Assembly (NCBI GenBank): GCA_033764435.1
Contig: JANRIX010000011.1
Span: forward strand, 24,388 to 88,387
Source of the DNA: JAEUMY01 sp033764435
GTDB taxonomy: Bacteria > Pseudomonadota > Gammaproteobacteria > Burkholderiales > Usitatibacteraceae
Direction of reading: 5' to 3'
Length of the DNA: 64,000 nucleotides
The position numbers and the translations under genes were made by a program. The notes beneath the pieces were generated by a model. The model worked only from the letters and a program-made list of their open reading frames with translations. It was not told where the DNA came from and did no database searches. Positions 54,030-61,364 of the stretch are shown here, piece after piece. Positions within the stretch are counted from its first letter, which is position 1, and each line of letters opens with the position of its first letter.

Positions 54030-54713
54030 TCACAGGACGCATATGCGCTCCTGCACCAGGTCATACATGAAGATCTCCCGAAAGCCATTCGCCGGCATGT
54101 TGCTCCGGACGTTAGAAACCATTTCATCCCACTCGTCTGAGAAATAAAGGCGGTCCAGAGTGCATTGCACAACCAGTGTGGTCTCGTCTGGGTAGGGAAT
54201 GCCAGCTTTCTTTCCCAGCTGCTTGAGCACCAGTTTGCTGTACTCGACAATGAAGTCCCGATTCAGGCATGCGATTGGCTTGGAATCTATCGTGCGATCA
54301 GGGAGCCTCCGGATCCCATTCAATCCGAAGGCGGCACCTTCCTTGTCCAACAGTTCTCTCATCAAATAGTCGTTTGGGTGCATCACGCAGGTCACTTCAA
54401 GATAACTCGCTGCCGGGAAATAGCCGTTCTGCACATAAGCACCCATCTGGAGGACTTCGGCATCGAACTGCTGACTCCCGCGCACCCAGCGAACTGATAT
54501 ATAGCGGCCCACTCGATAGCTTGACTGGATGTACTTGCAGATGGGCAGGAGCTCTTCAAGCAGCTTCTTCTCAACCTCAGTAACGCGCGTGCGCAACCTT
54601 GACTTGCCATCTTCATCGGCACGGATACGCTCGAAAAGCGCGTAGGTCCGCGCACAGAACTCGAGGCCGTCCAGCAGCTTGTTGTCAAACTCAGCTAGTG
54701 CATCAGTCGACAT
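54030..54713 (-). CDS. Hypothetical protein beside TcmP
   Basis: A 227-residue protein from ATG at 54713. It is helical at the N-terminus (FDNKLLDGLEFCARTYALFERIRADEDGKSRLRTRVTEVEKKLLEELLPIC) and beta-rich later (YISVRWVRGSQQFDAEVLQMGAY, LEVTCVMHPNDYLMRELLDKEG). RGSQQFDAEV faintly recalls a nucleotidyltransferase-like start but lacks the D-x-D. No family recognised. It is convergent with tcmP, with a 25-bp gap. Confidence 0.6.
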   Translation of the reverse strand: MSTDALAEFDNKLLDGLEFCARTYALFERIRADEDGKSRLRTRVTEVEKKLLEELLPICKYIQSSYRVGRYISVRWVRGSQQFDAEVLQMGAYVQNGYFPAASYLEVTCVMHPNDYLMRELLDKEGAAFGLNGIRRLPDRTIDSKPIACLNRDFIVEYSKLVLKQLGKKAGIPYPDETTLVVQCTLDRLYFSDEWDEMVSNVRSNMPANGFREIFMYDLVQERICVL

Positions 54714-54798
54714 TGCTTTCCCAATCAATGAATGAATGCAGCGATGGTGCTCTGCAGCAGTTCAATGAAATCCGCTTCTCAGATGACACCTGCACGGG

Positions 54799-55989
54799 TC
54801 ACCAGGCAATGCGAAGTGCCCGCTGAGTCTGCCGGTGACGCTCATCGTCCTCGGAATGAAGGTAGTCGCTGGTTGTCGCCAGCGACTCATGCCCAAGGTT
54901 ATCGCGGACGAATCGCAGGTCAAGCTCACCGTCCGCCATTGTCGATCCTGATGTATGGCGCAGCCAGTGCGCGGAGGCCTTGCGGAGTAGTGCCACAGTG
55001 GCTTCGCTCCCATCTGATCGTGCAGTGACCCGACTCGCAGCATCTTCGAATATTTGCTTCACGATGTCGTGAATCGCCGCACGGGTCATGTGTCGCAGTG
55101 CGCCACCAATCGGGAGGACCAAGGGTGTGGGTTCATCGGCTGCGGGATATCTCGACAACTCATAGGCGACGCGATAGCGAGTGAGCTCAGCAACCAATTC
55201 ATCAGTGGAAGGCACGCGTCGCGCCTTGTCACCCTTGCCAGTGACTTCGAGCCACCAGCGTTCGATTCCTTCGCGGTCTCGCCGCATGCTGAAATCACCC
55301 ATGGTGTTGTTGGCCAGCTCCGATATCCGAAGACCACCGAGGAAGAGGAGAGATAGGACCCATCGGTTCCGGACGTAGTGCTCGCGATGCCGTGCGCTTT
55401 CGCGGGGCATCGCCTCAACGCTGTCTTTCACTTCCTTCCACACCACGGGAGGCAGATAGCGGGTGATCTGAGGCTTGGCCTTTCGGGCACGCTGCCTCGA
55501 CAGTGACAACGGGTTGCCAGCGAGGTACCCCGCGTTCACCAGCCAGGAAAACATCGCATTCAAGATCACCATGGCCTGGCGCTGGCTGGTGGCTGCCAAT
55601 GGTCCGGCAAACGGCCGCCAGCCTGGATGATCACGCCGAAGCTTTTGCTTCCCTGATAGCACCCATCGCGCCGCCGGCTGAGGATCTATCAAGAATCGCT
55701 GGTAGGCGAGAAGATCCTCGTGGACCAGCGAAGACACGGGCTTGCCCAATTGGAGGGTAGACCAGAGGAGGAGCCGTTCAGCCTCCTTGCGATAGCTCTC
55801 GAACGTCGTCCTGGTGGCCGCATAGCGATCCAGCCAGCTCGCAATGGCTTCGACGTCGTTCTTGGCCCCAATCTGGGCGCGGCCAGCCGTGTTCCGATTC
55901 AAGCCGGCATGCCCATCGAGCGAGGCAGGGATGGCCAACAGCTCAATCGGTGCGATTGTGGGCAGCGCTCCAACTGGATGGTTGTTCAT
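54799..55989 (-). CDS. tnpS: Tyrosine recombinase, cointegrate resolution protein TnpS
   Basis: A 396-residue phage-integrase-fold recombinase. An N-terminal SAM-like DNA-binding domain is followed by the catalytic Arg in FLGGLRISELAN, HWLRHTSG (H-x-x-R), NLGHESLATTSDY (His and nucleophile Tyr). It is divergent from a KfrA-like coiled-coil gene, the tnpS-tnpT pairing of Tn4651/Tn5041/TnXax1-type transposons, where TnpS recombines a site in the intergenic gap to resolve cointegrates. ATG at 55989 has GAGGAG upstream. Confidence 0.88.
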   Translation of the reverse strand: MNNHPVGALPTIAPIELLAIPASLDGHAGLNRNTAGRAQIGAKNDVEAIASWLDRYAATRTTFESYRKEAERLLLWSTLQLGKPVSSLVHEDLLAYQRFLIDPQPAARWVLSGKQKLRRDHPGWRPFAGPLAATSQRQAMVILNAMFSWLVNAGYLAGNPLSLSRQRARKAKPQITRYLPPVVWKEVKDSVEAMPRESARHREHYVRNRWVLSLLFLGGLRISELANNTMGDFSMRRDREGIERWWLEVTGKGDKARRVPSTDELVAELTRYRVAYELSRYPAADEPTPLVLPIGGALRHMTRAAIHDIVKQIFEDAASRVTARSDGSEATVALLRKASAHWLRHTSGSTMADGELDLRFVRDNLGHESLATTSDYLHSEDDERHRQTQRALRIAW

Positions 55990-56031
55990 GGGACTCCTCG
56001 TTTTCACCAACTGATGAAATTCGATTTCCTT

Positions 56032-56106
56032 ACATTATACGGTTAATGTCAAGAGTTCATTTCGCAATGTAGCTAGATTGACGTATTACGTAGCGATACT
56101 TACTAT
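56032..56106. promoter_or_regulatory. Likely resolution (rst) site and tnpT promoter
   Basis: Between tnpS and tnpT: ACATTA-TACGGT-TAATGT (56032-56049), a 6-bp inverted repeat with 6-bp centre like a tyrosine-recombinase core site, and ACGTATTACGT (56081-56091). A promoter TTGACG (56078-56083), 17-bp spacer, TACTAT (56101-56106) reads into tnpT and contains the second dyad, suggesting autoregulation. Confidence 0.65.
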
Positions 56107-56141
56107 TACTAAAAGGTCAAAAACCCACTTTTGAGGCTCCC

Positions 56142-57491
56142 ATGGCAGATACCGTGATCGACGAGAAGGCTCTTCAGGCTGATATTGACGAAGCTCGCCG
56201 CAAGATCACCGACACCAGGGCCCTGTACAAATGGGTCTGTGCACTGCTGTTCTTCCGCTACGGCATCACGCCAACGACCAACCGCCTATACCAACTGGTG
56301 CGTAAGGGCAGCATGGGCACGGTAACCACCGCCCTGTCGACGTTCTGGCAGGACCTCCGAGAAAGATCCCGTATCCAGATCGATCACCCGGGCGTCCCGG
56401 ACAGCCTCAAATCCGCTGCCGGCGAACTGGTCCACGCACTCTGGGAGAAGGCTAATGTGGAGGCCAAGGCCCAGTTCGATGCGGCGATGACGGAATCTAG
56501 TGCCAAGGTCGCGGCCGCCGAAAGCGCCGCCGACGAGGCGCATAAAATTATCGAAGCACTGCGGTCAGAGTCGAGCATCTTGGGCAAGCGCATAGAGGCC
56601 ATGACCGATGAGAAAGCGACCTTGGCCGGAACCTACGAGGATGAACGCCGCGCGCATAGCGCGACGTCGGCGAGTCTCGCCGCGGCCCGCGCCGACGCTG
56701 CCACCTTGCGCCAGGATCTGGCCGACGCCAGGCGTGATTTCGCCGCTGAGCTCGATAAAGCGCGTGAGGCTGTTCGCCTTTCGCAAGAGCGCCTTGATGC
56801 GGCGGAGCGCCGCGCACTCCTGGAGATTGATCGTGAACGGACGGCGCGAGCGGAAGCCGACAAGGTCGTACTCCGTTTGCGTACCGACTTGGCCGCCTCA
56901 GAGAAAGCCGCCAGTGCTCGAATTCAGACATTGGCGGGCGAGAATGGCGAGCTCGTTGGCCGACTGAAAGCCGCTGATGCAGCTCAGGCACGATCTGATC
57001 AGGAAGCCACCCAATTGCGTTCTGCCGCCTCCGACTGGGAGAGCAAAGCCGCGCGGGCTGAAGGCACACTCACCGCCGTGAAGGACCGGGTCGCTGAGCT
57101 GCATAGGGAGCTGGGCCGGGATCCCATTGAGCGCGCCCAAGACGTCACAGTCGCTGCGATGAAGGACTTTGCGCAGTTCGCCGAGGAGTGGAAGTTGAAC
57201 GACACTGAGCAGCTGGCACTGCTGGATATTCGGGATACCAAACGCATGAAGTCGTGGGCAGCCGGTGAGCAGATCATGGCCCCGGTTAGCTACCAACGAG
57301 TGCAGCAACTGCGCGAGATCTATCGGCACCTCGACGTCTGGTTGACCCGTTCCCGGGGGGCAGATTGGCTACGCAGATCGAACGACTCGGAGAAGTTCAA
57401 AGGGAAATCCGCAATGGATCTCATGCTCAAGGGCCATCTGAAGGATGTGAGGGACTTTCTAGCGGCTGCAACTTCGGGGGACTTCGGCTAG
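56142..57491 (+). CDS. tnpT: KfrA-like coiled-coil DNA-binding protein, TnpT
   Basis: A 449-residue protein. An N-terminal KfrA_N-like DNA-binding domain (ALQADIDEARRKITDTRALYKWVCALLFFRYGITPTTNRLYQLVRKGSMGTVTTALSTFW) is followed by a long coiled coil (about 95-330; heptads rich in Ala, Arg, Glu) and a C-terminal globular part (AGEQIMAPVSYQRVQQLREIYRHLDVWL). TnpT-type proteins bind the resolution site and assist TnpS. GAGG lies 5 nt before the ATG. Confidence 0.85.
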   Translation: MADTVIDEKALQADIDEARRKITDTRALYKWVCALLFFRYGITPTTNRLYQLVRKGSMGTVTTALSTFWQDLRERSRIQIDHPGVPDSLKSAAGELVHALWEKANVEAKAQFDAAMTESSAKVAAAESAADEAHKIIEALRSESSILGKRIEAMTDEKATLAGTYEDERRAHSATSASLAAARADAATLRQDLADARRDFAAELDKAREAVRLSQERLDAAERRALLEIDRERTARAEADKVVLRLRTDLAASEKAASARIQTLAGENGELVGRLKAADAAQARSDQEATQLRSAASDWESKAARAEGTLTAVKDRVAELHRELGRDPIERAQDVTVAAMKDFAQFAEEWKLNDTEQLALLDIRDTKRMKSWAAGEQIMAPVSYQRVQQLREIYRHLDVWLTRSRGADWLRRSNDSEKFKGKSAMDLMLKGHLKDVRDFLAAATSGDFG

Positions 57492-57758
57492 GGCCAGGAC
57501 AGCAAATTTCACTCGAGTGGTGGACTAGTCGGAAGCCAAGAAATCCGTTGCCCCCAATGACAACTCGACACAGCGGATAATTGCGGCGAGAGGTGACCAT
57601 GCTTACAGAGCTCCAGCAACGGACGGGCCAAACCAATACTTTCGACCCAGCCGTGTGCGCACCGGATTGGGCATTCCTGGATTGCCCATCGAACGGCCTG
57701 AACCCAACCTCAGATTCGAACCCTTCGACGATCACGCCTGGCTCAAGGAGAAACTGCA
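57492..57758. other. Gap after tnpT
   Basis: No convincing gene. Short frames around 57600-57740 (for instance MLTELQQRTGQTN) are too weak to call, and no terminal inverted repeat matching the region upstream of tnpA was found here. Confidence 0.3.
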
Positions 57759-58079
57759 ATGGCATTTAAGGCGGGGGCAATGCGACCTGAAGATGTGGAC
57801 GCCTTCTTCAAAGTGGGCTTGAAGCGAGAGAAACTCGCGCTCACGAACCGCGGGAAACTGCTGGCGAAGCTTGCCAAGCAGATGGAGAGTGACAAGTCGC
57901 TGGTCAAGATCGTTGCGTTCGCCCATCAGGCGCTGGAAAGCGAGGAAAGGGCCTACCTATGGCTCGTCCGAAATCATGGTCTGCTCAAGGGGCGGTCGCC
58001 CATACAGGCCATACTGGACGGCGACAGCGCGCACGTGATGCAGTTACTGGCCAACATTGAGTACAGCATGCCGGTTTAA
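57759..58079 (+). CDS. Orphan MbcA/ParS-type antitoxin-like protein
   Basis: A 106-residue protein. The C-terminal half SEERAYLWLVRNHGLLKGRSPIQAILDGDSAHVMQLLANIEY matches the toxin-binding region of MbcA/ParS/Xre (DUF2384) antitoxins: A-x-x-W-L, G-x-S-P, then a terminal helix. AAGGAG precedes the ATG. The RES-domain toxin usually encoded directly after is missing; the following 320 bp contain no gene. It is therefore either an orphan or a relic. Confidence 0.65.
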   Translation: MAFKAGAMRPEDVDAFFKVGLKREKLALTNRGKLLAKLAKQMESDKSLVKIVAFAHQALESEERAYLWLVRNHGLLKGRSPIQAILDGDSAHVMQLLANIEYSMPV

Positions 58080-58405
58080 TGGCACGCGGAAATGCAGCTG
58101 TTCATTTTGCCCACATGGTCCAGCCGACTATTGAGCGGGATGCACCTGCGCGGTCGGTTTCACCGACGCTTGCTCACCAATCTGCAGCTCGGGACATTTG
58201 AGGCTCACCAAGCTCGAATGCAATGCGCGCGGTGACGCTTTGGACAGGTTCGATCCGCCTCGACCGGCACGGCCACAAAGGCAAGGGAGAACTCTTCAAT
58301 CGCGAGTGCGGACCGTTGCCCGGTCGGCGATGTGTGGCGCTGAGTTGCAACCTGCGACCGTGGCGATGGTGGTTCGTTGGAGATCGCGTTGATCGCGTAC
58401 CTCCT
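58080..58405. other. Gap downstream of the antitoxin-like gene
   Basis: No gene recognised. Short open frames on both strands lack ribosome sites and any family resemblance. Confidence 0.3.
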
Positions 58406-58621
58406 TCAGCGCTCGCAGCAGCCTCCGTCCTGCTGCATCGGAGGACAGGGCATGGAGCCATATGAACAGAACACACAGCAATCCCCTGCCTTGGGTTTCA
58501 GCAGCATCTTACAAGTCGTGCATTCATAGAACCATACACAAGCGTCGGTCGGCATTGTCTCCCGCTTGCGACTGGCGCACGACGGACAGGTCAGTTCACT
58601 CTCAAGAACCAGGCTGCTCAT
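58406..58621 (-). CDS. GDCCVFCSYG-type cysteine protein of the mer module
   Basis: A 71-residue protein with many cysteines: LTCPSCASRKRETMPTDACVWFYECTTCKMLL, then KAGDCCVFCSYGSMPCPPMQ. This GDCC-x-x-CS-x-G-x-x-x-CPP signature belongs to small proteins regularly found at the end of mercury or metal clusters. It probably binds metal. Its start overlaps the end of merP by 20 nt. Confidence 0.8.
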   Translation of the reverse strand: MSSLVLESELTCPSCASRKRETMPTDACVWFYECTTCKMLLKPKAGDCCVFCSYGSMPCPPMQQDGGCCER

Positions 58622-58910
58622 GCTGAGTCTTTCGCACGGTGGTTGGATATCCAAGTTCAGTGACGGTCTTGGCAAGCTGCTCCGATGTCACTTTTCCAGC
58701 GTCGAAACTCACCTCTGCTGAGTTTGATTTGTAATGCACCTTGGCGTCAGACACGCCTGGCACTTTTTTCAAGGCCAAGCGGACCGTGATGGGACAACTC
58801 GCACAATTCATCCCTTTGATATCAAGCACCGCTTTGTCATCGGCGGCAATCGCCCAGAACGGCAAGAGCGCGACGATGCCAGCCACCAGATTCAGCTTCA
58901 CCTTTCCCAT
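58602..58910 (-). CDS. merP: Periplasmic mercury-binding protein MerP
   Basis: A 102-residue protein: signal peptide (MGKVKLNLVAGIVALLPFWAIAA), then a heavy-metal-associated domain with DIKGMNCASCPITVRLALKKVPGV, the GMxCxxC metal site. It collects Hg(II) in the periplasm and passes it to MerT, encoded 13 bp upstream. It ends with a short QHEQPGS tail. Confidence 0.9.
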   Translation of the reverse strand: MGKVKLNLVAGIVALLPFWAIAADDKAVLDIKGMNCASCPITVRLALKKVPGVSDAKVHYKSNSAEVSFDAGKVTSEQLAKTVTELGYPTTVRKTQHEQPGS

Positions 58911-58923
58911 ACGTGACTTCCTC

Positions 58924-59274
58924 TCAATAGAAAATGGGCGCATACAGCGGGAACGCGAGCATCGCAACCGCCATGATCGCAACAATCCAGAGTAGGACCC
59001 GCTGATTTCGACGCACTTGCGGCGCAGCACACGCCTCTCCTGGAGCACACGCTTCGTGTTGCAGATAAAGCCGATAAAATGCCCAGCCCAAGCATCCCAG
59101 AGTGATGGCCGCAAAAGCTGGCTGAAGCGGCTCGAGGCTGCGCAGGGAGGCTGCCCAAGCACCACCAATACCGGTCATGACTAGGAGCAGCGGCCCGACG
59201 CAGCAGGCTGCAGCGCCGAACGCCGCCAGGAGGCTGCCTGCAAGTGATGATTTCACGCCAAGGGGCATGTTCAT
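58924..59274 (-). CDS. merT: Mercuric transport protein MerT
   Basis: A 116-residue inner-membrane protein with three hydrophobic segments. The first carries AACCVGPLLL, the paired cysteines that accept Hg(II); a cytoplasmic loop has HEACAPGEACAAP, the second cysteine pair. It imports mercury for reduction by MerA, but no merA is found in the window. It is transcribed from the MerR-controlled promoter at 59321-59351. Confidence 0.9.
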   Translation of the reverse strand: MNMPLGVKSSLAGSLLAAFGAAACCVGPLLLVMTGIGGAWAASLRSLEPLQPAFAAITLGCLGWAFYRLYLQHEACAPGEACAAPQVRRNQRVLLWIVAIMAVAMLAFPLYAPIFY

Positions 59275-59320
59275 TCCATATCAACAATGAATTTGTAATG
59301 CAAAGCTTTAGCGGCTGTGA

Positions 59321-59351
59321 CGATACAGTCCGTAGTACGCTACAGAGTCAA
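59321..59351 (-). promoter_or_regulatory. mer promoter-operator
   Basis: On the minus strand: -35 TTGACT (59346-59351), 19-bp spacer, -10 GTATCG (59321-59326). The spacer contains the near-perfect dyad CTGTAG-CGTA-CTACGG (59330-59345), the typical MerR-bound layout, reading into merT. Confidence 0.88.
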
Positions 59352-59399
59352 GTCCTTTTTGCGCACAATCATCGCTCCCGCGAGCATCAGGAAACCGCC

Positions 59400-59810
59400 A
59401 TGCACATGCTAACCATCGGACAAGTTTCCAAAAAGTCCGGCGTTCACGTCGAAACTATTCGCTACTACCAGCGCTTGGGTCTGGTGGTGGAGCCACCTCG
59501 CGCGCCCGGGAGCTTCCGATACTACGGAGACGACTCAGTGGCCCGGCTACGCTTCATCAAGCGTGCGCAGCAGCTGGGATTCACTCTGGACGAAGTTCGC
59601 AACTTGCTGATGCTCGAAGACGGGCAAAGCTGCAGTGCCACCCGCACGCTGGCAGAAATGAAACTTGCCGCCATCGAGACACGGCTTGCGGATCTCGGTC
59701 GAATGCGCAAATTGTTGCGGGGACTCATCCATGAGTGTGACTCGGGTAAGCAGCCTCGTCGATGTCCGATTATTGAAACGCTGTCACGTTCAACTCATGA
59801 GGCCGCATGA
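59400..59810 (+). CDS. merR: MerR family Hg(II)-responsive regulator
   Basis: A 136-residue MerR protein: winged helix MLTIGQVSKKSGVHVETIRYYQRLGLVVEPPRAPGSFRYYGDDSV, a dimer helix (AEMKLAAIETRLADLGRMRKLLRGL), and cysteines at GQSC near 82 and HECDSGKQPRRC near the C-terminus, the triad that binds Hg(II) in MerR. AGGA lies 8 nt before the ATG. It is divergent from merT across the operator. It is the only MerR-type regulator in the window. Confidence 0.92.
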   Translation: MHMLTIGQVSKKSGVHVETIRYYQRLGLVVEPPRAPGSFRYYGDDSVARLRFIKRAQQLGFTLDEVRNLLMLEDGQSCSATRTLAEMKLAAIETRLADLGRMRKLLRGLIHECDSGKQPRRCPIIETLSRSTHEAA

Positions 59811-60130
59811 TCGAGTACGTCACTGGCTGGCGCCACTAGGGGCGTCGCCCCAAATCCCATGGCGATTCGCTTGCCTGCCTTTGTCCTCTATTAGATGGCC
59901 ACGCGAACATTTCATTCCGGGGGCCAAGACGTCGTCACGCCGGGGTACTTTCCTGAGTCGCTCTCCTCCTAGTCCCATCTTGGATGGCGCTCAGTCGCGT
60001 TTAAGATTCATACGCATCACTTGCTGCGTCCTTCATCAGGCACACGCGAATATTCACATGCTGACTGACATTGGGAGTAGGTTACGAAAGGCTCGAAATC
60101 TGACGGCTCGCGTGAACGAATGGAGCGATC
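59811..60130. other. Gap between merR and the VOC gene
   Basis: No gene recognised in these 320 bp. It contains a one-mismatch copy of the core palindrome, GCGAATATTCAC, at 60046-60057. Confidence 0.35.
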
Positions 60131-60523
60131 ATGAGACTCTTTGGCAGGTGGTTTGGCAAGGAACCTTGTTTGTTCGGTGCAGGCGTGGTGCTGCCCGTGG
60201 ATGATCTGGAGGCAACTGCAAAATACTACTGCGACAAACTCGGTTTCACATTGGACTTCCTGATGGGCGACCCGGCAACGCATGGCTCTGTGACGCGCGG
60301 AAGCGTTGGCATCCAATTCACCAAAGCGCCTCCCGACTTCGAGCCGCGTAGCTATCCCGGTTGGACTTACCTCTTCGTGGAAAACATTGATGCGTTGCAC
60401 GCACAGCACGTAGCGAATGGCGTGGATATCTCACAGCCTATGGGCAACAGGGGCCACGGAATGCGCGAGTACGAGATTCAAGACTGCAACGGGTACACAA
60501 TTCGATTCGGCCAATACTTATGA
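60131..60523 (+). CDS. VOC (glyoxalase/bleomycin-resistance) family protein
   Basis: A 130-residue protein with the paired beta-alpha-beta VOC pattern: LFGAGVVLPVDDLEATAKYYCDKLGFTLDFLMGDP, VGIQFTKAPPDF, WTYLFVENIDALHAQHVANGV, REYEIQDCNGYTIRFGQYL. The E-I-x-D-x-x-G-Y-x-I-x-F end carries a metal-ligand Glu position. Substrate unknown; it could be a resistance or detoxifying enzyme. Confidence 0.85.
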   Translation: MRLFGRWFGKEPCLFGAGVVLPVDDLEATAKYYCDKLGFTLDFLMGDPATHGSVTRGSVGIQFTKAPPDFEPRSYPGWTYLFVENIDALHAQHVANGVDISQPMGNRGHGMREYEIQDCNGYTIRFGQYL

Positions 60524-60567
60524 ATGCTCGCAACCACGTTGTGTTTGACGAACGATGATGACCCCGC

Positions 60568-60705
60568 CTAGCACTTGTCAATTCTGGCACGCTGGAGAGG
60601 CGGATCCTCGCTCGTACTGGGCTGCGGGGGATGCATTGAAGTGCAGCCGGCCAGGAGAACTATCGCTGCAAGCAGCATGGCTCGCGTGGTCCGGGACCTG
60701 CTCAT
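60568..60705 (-). CDS. Small lipoprotein after the cus genes
   Basis: A 45-residue peptide: MSRSRTTRAMLLAAIVLLAGC, a textbook lipoprotein signal, then TSMHPPQPSTSEDPP and a short end. The ATG overlaps the preceding stop by 4 nt, so it is coupled to that gene. Function unknown. Confidence 0.6.
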   Translation of the reverse strand: MSRSRTTRAMLLAAIVLLAGCTSMHPPQPSTSEDPPLQRARIDKC

Positions 60706-61364
60706 GGCGAGGCCTTTAAGCCGGTGGATTCCATGCAGAGTGTCGCTGCCTGCCTTGCGGTAACCAACCCCGAAAGGGCTTCGCTCATCGCGTCTATCAG
60801 CAGCGCGCTGTTTTGTTCGGCTGGGCGGTCCGTGCGGGCCTCGCTCGTTCGCCGCGCGCCGACGCGGGTGGCGCTGCGCCGGCTTTTGGGACACAGCACG
60901 TCCACCTGAACCGTCAAGGACTGAAGCGCAGGTATCTCAGTGTCCTGTGCCCCGATATAGGACCCGATGTAGCGGCCGACGGCGGTGCTCGCCTTTTCGC
61001 CGAGGTTCTTTTCCAGCGCCGAAAGGTCGAGAATGCTCGCCCGAAAAATCATTTCCGGCTGCGCTGTACCCGGTATGGCCCAAAAAATCGGGTCGTTGTC
61101 GAGAACCAGAAAGCAGCCCGACGTCAGCAATACCTTGCGTAGCGCCTGCGCCGGACTGTGAAGCTGGAAGCGGCGAAGCTGTTCGGCCATCCATGGCGGC
61201 GTGTTGACCTGGTCATCGATCAATATCACGCTCGCCAGCGGTTTGTCGCAGGTGGTGTTCATGTCGTCGATAACCGGGGCTTGCGCCCAGGTCAGCGACA
61301 TGGAAGCTTGGCTTGCCAGGAAAATCCCCGTCCAGATGAATTGCTTAAACGACAGGCGATACAT
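60702..61364 (-). CDS. Secreted protein of unknown function after cusA
   Basis: A 220-residue protein from ATG at 61364, which has GGAGG 6 nt upstream. It has a signal sequence (YRLSFKQFIWTGIFLASQASMSLTWAQA) and a body with ALRKVLLTSGCFLVLDNDP and MIFRASILDLSALEKNL, AVGRYIGSYIG. The outline (secreted, one conserved domain, repeats of V/L strands) faintly resembles CsgG-like proteins; I am not confident. It overlaps the cusA end by 20 nt, so it may assist the pump. Confidence 0.6.
   Translation of the reverse strand: MYRLSFKQFIWTGIFLASQASMSLTWAQAPVIDDMNTTCDKPLASVILIDDQVNTPPWMAEQLRRFQLHSPAQALRKVLLTSGCFLVLDNDPIFWAIPGTAQPEMIFRASILDLSALEKNLGEKASTAVGRYIGSYIGAQDTEIPALQSLTVQVDVLCPKSRRSATRVGARRTSEARTDRPAEQNSALLIDAMSEALSGLVTARQAATLCMESTGLKASP

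Noticed and set aside
57581..57769. 62-residue open frame upstream of the antitoxin-like gene
   Set aside because: No ribosome site, low-complexity C-terminus and no family resemblance; it overlaps the antitoxin start.
60046..60057. GCGAATATTCAC taken as return to core chromosome after the transposon
   Set aside because: A single imperfect copy is not enough, and metal-resistance genes continue to the window end, so the right boundary is left open.
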